Assembly (NCBI GenBank): GCA_945861415.1
Contig: CAMAUV010000016.1
Coordinates: 1-64,000 of the forward strand
DNA length: 64,000 bases
Reading direction: 5' to 3'
Origin: Akkermansia muciniphila
GTDB taxonomy: Bacteria; Verrucomicrobiota; Verrucomicrobiia; Verrucomicrobiales; V1-33
Below the pieces are notes generated by a model. That model was given only the letters and a program-made list of their open reading frames with translations, was not told the DNA's origin and ran no database searches. This document shows, one piece after another, positions 55,405-64,000 of this stretch. The translations under genes and the position numbers were made by a program. Position 1 is the stretch's first letter; each line of letters begins with the position of its first letter.

Positions 55405-56139
55405 TCAGCGGGGCAGCATGATCTGCTCAGTTTCCAGACCGGTCAGCTGCTTCACGCCTTTGAACAGCCGGAACATAGCGAAGAGCATCATGGCCATGCT
55501 GGGCACGCCAATGACCAGCCAGCCCCAGCCCGTCTGCTTCGCGATGGCGGCATTGTAGAGCTGCTTGTCGTGCTCAGTACCGCTGATGAAATAGATGGCG
55601 AGCACGTAGTTGAGCACGGCGCTCATGAGCATAGACCCCACCAGCAGCCAGGTGCTCGTCTTGATGAGCTTGTCGAATTGCGGACGGGCGCAGGCCATGG
55701 TGATGGCTTTTTCCACCTTCGGCACATCGACAATATCCGGATTGAGCAACAGCGTGCGTACCAGCGGTTTCTCTCCGCGGCCTGTCCACCAGATCACGAC
55801 AGCCAGAATGAGTGGCACACTGGCTTCTTTGATACCAAACACCTGCGCGCTCAGATTGAGCAGTCCCAAACCGCCGGTGAACAGCACGCTGACGAATCCA
55901 ATGATGGAGAAAGCATTCACCTTCCGCCGCTGGATGAAGTCGTAGATGAAGTATCCCACCGGCAGGAGCACAGCCACGATGAGCGCCCATTTCGGGCCAA
56001 AGTGCCACAACTTGCCATCCTCCTTGCTGCATATACTCAGCACCGTGACCGGCAGGAGCACATTGAGCAGAATATTCAGCAGAGCATTTTCCTGCTTGGG
56101 CTTTGGTTTGGCAGGAGACGGGGCGGGTTCGGTGCTCAT
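55405..56139 (-). CDS. VC0807-like integral membrane protein
   Basis: A 244-residue membrane protein with a Pro/Lys-rich N-terminal tail and about six hydrophobic segments: NILLNVLLPVTVLSIC, WALIVAVLLPVGYFIYDFI, AFSIIGFVSVLFTGGLGLL, VPLILAVVIWW, STWLLVGSMLMSAVLNYVLA and GWLVIGVPSMAMMLFAMFRL. The pattern and the middle phrase IRRRKVNAFSIIGF-like 'QRRKVNAFSIIGFVS' resemble the VC0807 family of predicted septation-like membrane proteins. It is 4 bp downstream of leuS on the same strand. Function unknown. Confidence 0.75.
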   Translation of the reverse strand: MSTEPAPSPAKPKPKQENALLNILLNVLLPVTVLSICSKEDGKLWHFGPKWALIVAVLLPVGYFIYDFIQRRKVNAFSIIGFVSVLFTGGLGLLNLSAQVFGIKEASVPLILAVVIWWTGRGEKPLVRTLLLNPDIVDVPKVEKAITMACARPQFDKLIKTSTWLLVGSMLMSAVLNYVLAIYFISGTEHDKQLYNAAIAKQTGWGWLVIGVPSMAMMLFAMFRLFKGVKQLTGLETEQIMLPR

Positions 56140-56143
56140 AAGT

Positions 56144-58711
<2,568 letters not shown>

Positions 58712-58861
58712 ATAGGGAAAATGGAAAAAGAGCATTAAACCTGAAACAGTTTCCCGGGAAAGGAAACCCGGATTCTTCTGTGGTTTGAGATCGTTTTGGA
58801 CCCTATTGGACTGCCTCAGTCGAAAGGAAGAGCGTCCCAAGATCGCAGGCAGCACAACAGC

Positions 58862-60304
58862 TCAGGCCGGGAACAGCAACGGACGACGCAGCCATTCAAG
58901 AACAAGGGGCGAGAGAAATTCCGGCGCTCGCTGTGCCCAGTTTTTCGACGGTATCGCGGCCGACTGGCGCGCGCTATTCAACAACTGTGCTGCCCAATGC
59001 TCCGGCGAACAGGACCGCGCGGGGCAGACGGAAAGCGATTGCCGGATGGGTGGAAAAATTCTACTAGGACGTGTGCGCACCGGGTCGCCCTCTAGCACTT
59101 CGATTTGCGCCGGGAGGCTGAGCGAGCCAAAGTCTCTCGCACATGGCACCCGGTCATTCATCCTCAGTTCGGTAGGAAGAAGCGATGCGGCGATGCGCCG
59201 TGCCAGTGCAGTTCGGGAAATCTCAGCGTCAGAATCGAACGTGTCCTTCGGCACAGGCACTTCATGCCATGCTCCTGCCACCGGCACGGACGGGCAGTGA
59301 GGCGTGGCCCCGGCGATGCAAGGGAGGGTGCGCGCGAACAATGGACGCCCGGCCATTGCGGCCTCACGATAGGGCAGGCCAAATCCTTCCTGAAGCGAAG
59401 TCACTATGATGGCGTCCGCCGCTGCAATGAGAGCGGGCACGGATGGGGCATCCGGCTGCCCGGCGCAGACTCCGGCAAAAAGCGGCCAGCCATGCTGCTC
59501 TGCCGCTGCACTAAGGACCCGGGCATAAGGCAACTCCGCCGCAGAACTCGCACCACCTGTGGTAATTGTCGCGGCCTCCGGAGCCAGCCAACTCTGCACG
59601 AGCAGTGCCTCCGCGACATTCTTTCTCCGCATCATCCGGCAGGGGTAGAGCCAATGCGTCTCGCGCCCTGTGAGTTGCCGTAGCCATTCCTTAGCGTGGG
59701 AGATCTGCGGAAGCGTTACCGCATAAGGAAGCACGGGATTTTCGACCAGCGAAAAGTGGCACCCATACCATGTCGAAAGCAGCTTGGCATCCTGCGGATT
59801 GATGGTGAAATGCCTCACCTTCTCTGCGGATAGGAGCGTGGCTTTCACAGCTTCTGTAAGGTTTTCTGCGCCCTGAACCAGCATTTCCGGCCAGCGCTGC
59901 CAGCGTCCGTCCCACCACCAGTCATGATGATGCACCCACAGGGCATTCCACAGGGCTGCGCTCTGGCCGGCGGCGCGCATGAGGTGAAAATTTCGGCCGA
60001 CACTTAGGTTGTGCACCCAGAGGACGGTATCGCGAGAGGCCAGCGAAATCAGCGCCTGCTCCACAGCTGCACGTTCCGGCTTTGTTTCCGACCAGTAGCC
60101 CAGCGCAGGATTGACTACCCAGCTCACCGGCAGAGGATGCAGCGTCCGCTCCAATTCATCCCGCCATGCGTTCTCCGGTTCCTCACCCCCAGCGAGCCGC
60201 ACAGACGTGAAACCTGCCGCGCGCGCGAGCGCCGGCAGTCCAGTAGCAATGACCTGACGCACGCCACCGGGCCGGTAATGATAGTGCAGCACGCAGAGTT
60301 CCAT
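58862..60304 (-). CDS. GT-B glycosyltransferase (GT4-like)
   Basis: A 480-residue protein starting at ATG 60304 (MELCVLHYHYRPGGVRQVIA), a typical GT4 N-terminus with the glycine-rich PGGV loop. Central features: NALWVHHHDWWWDGRWQRWP, the beta strand HWLYPCRMMRRKNVAEALL with the phosphate-binding Arg/Lys, and IIVTSLQEGFGLPYREAAMA, whose E-G-F-G-x-x-x-x-E is the GT4 nucleotide-sugar site. The C-terminal 100 residues are poorly conserved. It is divergent from the GPGS-like gene across 72 bp, so the two may share a regulatory region and a pathway. Confidence 0.88.
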   Translation of the reverse strand: MELCVLHYHYRPGGVRQVIATGLPALARAAGFTSVRLAGGEEPENAWRDELERTLHPLPVSWVVNPALGYWSETKPERAAVEQALISLASRDTVLWVHNLSVGRNFHLMRAAGQSAALWNALWVHHHDWWWDGRWQRWPEMLVQGAENLTEAVKATLLSAEKVRHFTINPQDAKLLSTWYGCHFSLVENPVLPYAVTLPQISHAKEWLRQLTGRETHWLYPCRMMRRKNVAEALLVQSWLAPEAATITTGGASSAAELPYARVLSAAAEQHGWPLFAGVCAGQPDAPSVPALIAAADAIIVTSLQEGFGLPYREAAMAGRPLFARTLPCIAGATPHCPSVPVAGAWHEVPVPKDTFDSDAEISRTALARRIAASLLPTELRMNDRVPCARDFGSLSLPAQIEVLEGDPVRTRPSRIFPPIRQSLSVCPARSCSPEHWAAQLLNSARQSAAIPSKNWAQRAPEFLSPLVLEWLRRPLLFPA

Positions 60305-60376
60305 GACCCGCAGTGTTGCAAAGTGAAGCACTGCGGCGCAAGGAGCGTATTCTCACCTGCGGTCCCCGCCTTTTTC

Positions 60377-61369
60377 ATGCCCGACTTTCTTCAATCCGGT
60401 CCCGTCCTTACGCTGCCGCTGCTACATGCCGCGGACTCTGCGGGTATGGAGCGCGATCTCGCGGCATGGACTGCAGATCGCCCGCTCGCACTCGCGCTGC
60501 CATGCCACGTCAGGGATTTCCACAGCAAGGCCATGCGCGGCATCCTTGATAAACTGGCCGGCATCCCGTGGGTGCAGCGCGCCGTCATCGGCCTGGATGG
60601 AGCCACCATGGAGGAAGCCACGATCGCCCGCGAACTGATCACCGATCCCCGCTTCACTCTGCTTCACCGCACCGGGGCGCCAGGAAAAGGCGCAAACCTG
60701 CGCGACTGCCTTGGGGCTCTCCAGCAGTATTCACTATTCGCGGTGGCCATGCACGACTGTGACATCCGCCACTACAACCGGGAATTTCTCGCCCGCCTCT
60801 GCTGGCCGGTGCTGCACCCGGAGGCCGGATTGCATGCGTGCAAAGGCTACTACGCCCGCACTGCTACAGGACTGCACGGGCGCGTCTTCCGCCTTTTTCT
60901 TCAGCCGCTGCTGCGCGCCTGCACCGAGCATCTACCAGCGCACCCGTGGCTTCAATTCCTGACAAGCCTGCGTTACCCGCTCTCTGGAGAACTTTGCGTG
61001 CGTATTGACGTTCTGCCAAAACTGCCGCTTCCGGACGGCTGGGATGTTGAACTCGCGCTGCTCTCATCACTTCACCGGCAACAGGTCCCCATGTGCCAGT
61101 CGGAACTGTGCGCGGCCTACGATCACAAACATCAGGAACCCGCCGCACTGGCAGAAATGGCCGCCGTTTTGTTCCGGAGGCTGATCCATACGCTGCACGA
61201 ACACGGCGTCCATTCCGGCGACCTTTCTGCACCTTTGCTTAGCTCCGCCCGGCATCATGCAGAGCAGGCCACCCATGGATCCTCTCTCATGGCTGCCATG
61301 AACGGACTGCGCCATGACGCGCAGGCGGAACGCCTGCTTGCAGCAGCGCTGATGGAGAAGTTGAACTGA
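60377..61369 (+). CDS. glucosyl-3-phosphoglycerate synthase-like GT-A enzyme
   Basis: A 330-residue glycosyltransferase resembling GT81 glucosyl-3-phosphoglycerate synthases, which transfer glucose to 3-phosphoglycerate on the way to glucosylglycerate. ATG 60377 (MPDFLQSGPVLTLPLLH) is chosen; the frame upstream overlaps the divergent gene and is not coding. Landmarks: VIGLDGATMEEATIARELI, the DxD site in AMHDCDIRHYNREFLARLCW, LHACKGYYARTATGLHGRVF and YPLSGELCVRIDVLPKLPLP. The match to 'DADI..F......L' and 'KGFYRR' patterns is good but by eye, and a phosphatase partner is not seen nearby. Other GT2-like sugar transfer is possible. Confidence 0.75.
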   Translation: MPDFLQSGPVLTLPLLHAADSAGMERDLAAWTADRPLALALPCHVRDFHSKAMRGILDKLAGIPWVQRAVIGLDGATMEEATIARELITDPRFTLLHRTGAPGKGANLRDCLGALQQYSLFAVAMHDCDIRHYNREFLARLCWPVLHPEAGLHACKGYYARTATGLHGRVFRLFLQPLLRACTEHLPAHPWLQFLTSLRYPLSGELCVRIDVLPKLPLPDGWDVELALLSSLHRQQVPMCQSELCAAYDHKHQEPAALAEMAAVLFRRLIHTLHEHGVHSGDLSAPLLSSARHHAEQATHGSSLMAAMNGLRHDAQAERLLAAALMEKLN

Positions 61370-62212
61370 TCAAGCCCCGGCGGCGGCCAGCGCAGCCTGT
61401 GCTTTGGCGGCGGCATCCGCTGCGCGGCGCTGAATTTCTTCCGGCGAAGGCAGATTCTCCAGCACGTCCGCCGGGATGAATCCATCGCTGGCCAGCTTAG
61501 TGAGACACTTTTTCCGCTCCGCCAGTGCTTTGCCGGAATCTCGTTCCTTGCTGAAGCGGCTCTTCGCCGCCTCACTGCGTTCGCGCAGCCTGTTGTAGAT
61601 ATCACCGCCTAACAAAGCGGAGATGTCCACCTTCATCTTTTCGCGGTTCACATCCGCATCACTCACCGGCTCGCCGTTGATTGGGCCGCCGGAGTATTTC
61701 GGGAACATGATGGCCACCTCCGGGCACACGCGGCTACAGGCTGGGCAGTTCGTTTTGCAGTTGTCGTTGTTCTGCACCTGAAGCTTGCCCTCCTTGCTAA
61801 CGCCATAAACATCGAAGAGGCAGAAACTGAGGCACTGCATGCAGTTCGTGCAGCGGGAGTAATCGATCACTGGAAACCACGGCTTCCAGCGCCCGGGCTG
61901 ATTCATTGGCTTCTCTCCGCGCTCACCTTCCACCAGTGAGGAAACCGCTACGGCATCCAGTCCCGCTATATTTTTCGCGGTGATTTGAACCTTGCCTCCT
62001 GCATCTTCAAGCACCGGAGCCGCGCCGCCAAAGTCCCCCAGCACCAGTAGCGTATCCTCTTCTGGTGAGAGGCACGCGCCGATCCCGGTGCGAGAAACAC
62101 TGTAGCCCAAATCAAGAAGGCTGGTTAGAATGCCAAAGCGCCGTTCCGAACCGAGTGGAGACGCGCCGCTGCCTTCGTAGAGGAGAATGTGAACACCGGG
62201 AGAGAGAGCCAT
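61370..62212 (-). CDS. 4Fe-4S dicluster ferredoxin-like protein
   Basis: A 280-residue protein. Residues 1-110 form an unassigned domain (VHILLYEGSGASPLGSERRF). A dicluster ferredoxin segment follows: CTNCMQCLSFCLFDVYGV (first CxxCxxCxxxC) and CKTNCPACSRVCPEVAIMFP (second set, unusually spaced CxxxCxxCxxxCP). The C-terminal 100 residues are charged and helical, ending in an Ala-rich coiled coil. It would carry electrons in the cytoplasm. Its stop abuts the convergent GPGS-like stop through the shared palindrome TGATCA. It lies 39 bp after a small cysteine protein gene on the same strand. Confidence 0.85.
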   Translation of the reverse strand: MALSPGVHILLYEGSGASPLGSERRFGILTSLLDLGYSVSRTGIGACLSPEEDTLLVLGDFGGAAPVLEDAGGKVQITAKNIAGLDAVAVSSLVEGERGEKPMNQPGRWKPWFPVIDYSRCTNCMQCLSFCLFDVYGVSKEGKLQVQNNDNCKTNCPACSRVCPEVAIMFPKYSGGPINGEPVSDADVNREKMKVDISALLGGDIYNRLRERSEAAKSRFSKERDSGKALAERKKCLTKLASDGFIPADVLENLPSPEEIQRRAADAAAKAQAALAAAGA

Positions 62213-62251
62213 GTCAAGTAAGTGGTAAGAAGTGAGATTTAGAAGTGCTCG

Positions 62252-62605
62252 CTAGGTGGGGCTGATGTCCGGGGCATCCAGACGGGCGCAGGCTTCGGCA
62301 GGGGAAAGCGTGCGCATGTTCACGATGTCAACGCTTTCGCCATTCAAGGGGGCCTCCGCACTGTGGAAAAGCCACTGCACGGCGCGGCGGTGGCAGGCAG
62401 CGATTTTCAGCGGTCCACCAGCGGCGATGGTTTTCAGCCGGGGATCACGCCTAGCGGACATCTCGCAGAGATCCGCCACTGAATCGAACGCGGCCCCGCC
62501 TTCGCTTAGGTGGCGAAGCACGGCGTCCTTGGTTTCCTGGGGCACCACCTGCGCGTAGGCACAGCGGCAATATAGTATGCGGGGCGTTTCGGCCGGGGAT
62601 GACAT
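62252..62605 (-). CDS. small cysteine-containing protein paired with the ferredoxin gene
   Basis: A 117-residue protein I cannot name. Four cysteine sites are spaced through it: RILYCRCAYAQVVPQETKDA, DSVADLCEMSARRDPRLKT, and KIAACHRRAVQWLFHSAEAP. The CxC near the N-terminus, a lone Cys, and a Cys-His recall HdrA-type heterodisulfide-reductase segments that ligate Fe-S clusters, but the match is short. Its position just upstream of a dicluster ferredoxin gene suggests an electron-transfer or sulfur-relay pair. ATG 62605 is the only good start. Confidence 0.65.
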   Translation of the reverse strand: MSSPAETPRILYCRCAYAQVVPQETKDAVLRHLSEGGAAFDSVADLCEMSARRDPRLKTIAAGGPLKIAACHRRAVQWLFHSAEAPLNGESVDIVNMRTLSPAEACARLDAPDISPT

Positions 62606-62734
62606 GCAGTGACCTTGGCAGTGTAAAACGCGGGATCAATGCAGAACTCGTCCGGCTTTTGGCAGACGCTGAACTTTAAAGTGGCTCTGGCATCCTGCGC
62701 GAAGCAAATCCTTCGCAGCGATACCCGGTTCATG

Positions 62735-63009
62735 TCATTGCGGCTTCCAGCCTTTGCGGTTCAGGCCGACCTCTGCATCCTCAAACGGGATCTGCTTTCC
62801 GACCTGTTTGAAAATTTCGGAGGCCACACTTATCACCACTGTGTTTTTCTTGATCATTTTATTAAATGGAAGCGTCACGGTGGGGCGTTCACTACCGGCG
62901 GCATAGAGGGCGAACTTATATAAGAGCCAAACTGTTTCTCTATGGCCCCGCTTACCGCCATCGTGGAAAAGGAAAATCCCGAGCTGCCATTCATCGGGAT
63001 GAACTCTCC
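62735..63009 (-). pseudogene. C-terminal gene remnant without a start
   Basis: A long coding-like minus-strand frame with no ATG until near its end: RRVHPDEWQLGIFLFHDGGK, RGHRETVWLLYKFALYAAGS, TLPFNKMIKKNTVVISVASE and KQVGKQIPFEDAEVGLNRKG, closing at TGA 62735-62737. The composition is clearly protein-like, and the family is unknown. It begins out of frame next to the small lipoprotein gene at 63010-63135. It is either a truncated pseudogene or the distal part of that lipoprotein after a frameshift. Confidence 0.45.
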
Positions 63010-63135
63010 TTAAGCGGCGGCTAGGCGCACTTTGGAAAGCATTACGGACGACAGCATGTAGGTGTCACTGGTCGCGCGCACGGCATTACAACCGCTCAAG
63101 GAGAAAATGAGAGGGAGGATAAAGACGTGGCGCAT
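63010..63135 (-). CDS. 41-residue lipoprotein-like ORF
   Basis: From ATG 63135 to TAA 63010-63012: MRHVFILPLIFSLSGC followed by 25 residues (NAVRATSDTYMLSSVMLSKV and a short Ala tail). The leader and the lipobox LSGC are canonical, so this is a genuine exported N-terminus. It is either a tiny lipoprotein, which is common in envelope-rich bacteria, or the surviving 5' end of the broken gene that continues at 62735-63009 in another frame. Confidence 0.45.
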   Translation of the reverse strand: MRHVFILPLIFSLSGCNAVRATSDTYMLSSVMLSKVRLAAA

Positions 63136-63186
63136 AAATTCCGTGAGGCTACAGCGGGGAAACGATGGGATGCCCATTAATCCCCA

Positions 63187-64000
63187 TCAAGGTTTAAGGG
63201 GACGCAGCAGAATCTGCCGCAAGTCCATGACCGCGACGCCGGGCTTCGATTGCGGAATCACCTTTACATTGAATCCTCTCCCCCCCTCCCCTGCCTCCTT
63301 CTTCACCTCCAGCGTGCCAATGACGCGAGGCTTAAAATTCTGAAAGTGCCCGGTGTCCTCCACAGTGAATTTGCATTGCTGTATAAAATGCTCCTCTATG
63401 CCATAGCTTGAGCCAAGACCAAAATCCACAAGCACCTCCGCGCCGCCGCTGCCTTTACCGCAACCTTGGAGCACTTCCACTTCATAGAGTCCGGGAGCCA
63501 GCTTTGCGTACCAGAGCGCGGTGTCTTCTTTTACCGTCCAAAAGCCCAGAGTGTTCTTGTTTGGTTGCGGCTCGTAGCGCATCTTTTTCCCGCGGACATA
63601 AGCATCGCGGGAATGCAGCAGGACGCTCCCGTCCGCTGCCGCCTCCATGAGCCGCCGGGGCACAAAATATCGGGAAGTGAAATCGCTTTCAGAATACTGT
63701 AGATGACACTCGACACAGCTCGCTGTTTTTCCCCGACTCGTCAGCTTCTGCGCATCGCCACTCACAGTGAAAAACTCCCAGTCACCGCACTCCGGGTTAA
63801 ATCCCTTCTCCCGCTTGAGCATCCCCGTGAAAAGCTCCGGCACAGTGCCCGGCCTTGCAGGCCCTTTTTCTATCTCCGCAATGGCTGGAAGCTTCTCTTT
63901 GATAAGCACCGTGCCCTCAGGATGCACAGGCTCATGACCTTCCGCCGCCGGGCGCCCGATTTTGTCCACATATAGCCGGGCGAACTTATCAAGGTGCGGA
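63187..64000 (-). CDS. cytochrome P460-like protein, 5' end outside the window
   Basis: A partial protein of at least 270 residues. The frame stays open to the right edge, so the true start is beyond position 64000; GTG 63969 is only an internal codon (upstream residues read LDKFARLYV in frame). The N-terminal part carries a P460-like domain (VHPEGTVLIKEKLPAIAEIE, LFTGMLKREKGFNPECGDWE) with a CxxCH heme site, KTASCVECHLQYSESDF. The C-terminal part is a beta-rich domain (LWYAKLAPGLYEVEVLQGCG). It probably acts in the periplasm; no signal peptide can be judged because the 5' end is missing. Confidence 0.8.
   Translation of the reverse strand, partial: PHLDKFARLYVDKIGRPAAEGHEPVHPEGTVLIKEKLPAIAEIEKGPARPGTVPELFTGMLKREKGFNPECGDWEFFTVSGDAQKLTSRGKTASCVECHLQYSESDFTSRYFVPRRLMEAAADGSVLLHSRDAYVRGKKMRYEPQPNKNTLGFWTVKEDTALWYAKLAPGLYEVEVLQGCGKGSGGAEVLVDFGLGSSYGIEEHFIQQCKFTVEDTGHFQNFKPRVIGTLEVKKEAGEGGRGFNVKVIPQSKPGVAVMDLRQILLRPLKP

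Overview
This 64 kb window reads as a chromosomal segment of a GC-rich bacterium of the Planctomycetes-Verrucomicrobia-Chlamydiae group, most likely Verrucomicrobiota. The grounds are: two DUF1549/DUF1553 surface-type genes (one followed by a DUF1501 gene), a large YXWGXW/DUF6600 lipoprotein, an imelysin/di-heme oxidoreductase pair, a ThuA protein, a CotH-like remnant, and housekeeping genes scattered singly (hisD, argC, cysC, leuS). This placement is inference from gene content; no rRNA is present. The only RNA gene found is tRNA-Tyr(GUA) at 22.2 kb.

Layout. 0-5 kb: edge of an IS630-like transposase, a small membrane protein, a SWIM/SNF2 helicase and a small lipoprotein. 5-12 kb: hisD, agmatine deiminase, a YmdB-type phosphoesterase, an SRPBCC protein, a GNAT gene coupled to a frame-split gene, and recD2. 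12-25 kb: secreted proteins, a frameshifted glucose-dehydrogenase-like gene, cysC, an orphan solute-binding protein, a decayed CotH gene, a class-IV aminotransferase coupled to a purple-acid-phosphatase-like lipoprotein, tRNA-Tyr, and a broken imelysin gene overlapping an intact di-heme oxidoreductase. 25-38 kb: ThuA, argC with a good intrinsic terminator, the YXWGXW protein, a PSCyt1-DUF1549-DUF1553 protein, a UvrD/PcrA helicase and an L,D-transpeptidase. 38-42 kb: a classical translation/RNA block rbfA-nrnA-truB-ribF. 42-50 kb: an Fe-S maturation trio (rhodanese, NifU-like scaffold, SufT), a 2-oxoacid dehydrogenase E2, and a DUF1549/DUF1553-DUF1501 pair. 50-64 kb: three glycosyltransferases (one resembling glucosyl-3-phosphoglycerate synthase), an alpha/beta hydrolase, a MoxR/ABC chimeric pseudogene, leuS with a VC0807-like membrane gene, a ferredoxin pair, and a P460-like cytochrome running off the right edge.

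The most striking property is decay. At least ten loci hold recognisable protein-coding sequence broken by frameshifts, stops or deletion: the split gene at 8.9 kb, 13.6 kb, CotH at 16.3-17.1 kb, imelysin at 24 kb, 28 kb, 31.3 kb, a kinase-like fragment at 36.3 kb, 43.8 kb, MoxR::ABC at 54.5-55.4 kb, and 62.7-63.1 kb. Several breaks sit in short homopolymers, so sequencing error explains part of the pattern. The CotH gene and the MoxR::ABC fusion have several lesions or a deletion junction and look like real pseudogenes, provided the assembly is right. I found no phage, CRISPR, restriction or obvious defence locus, and no gene set that I can defend as a new multi-gene system. The best leads for something unusual are the CTT-TGA frame junction, the MoxR::ABC fusion and the ferredoxin/cysteine-protein pair.
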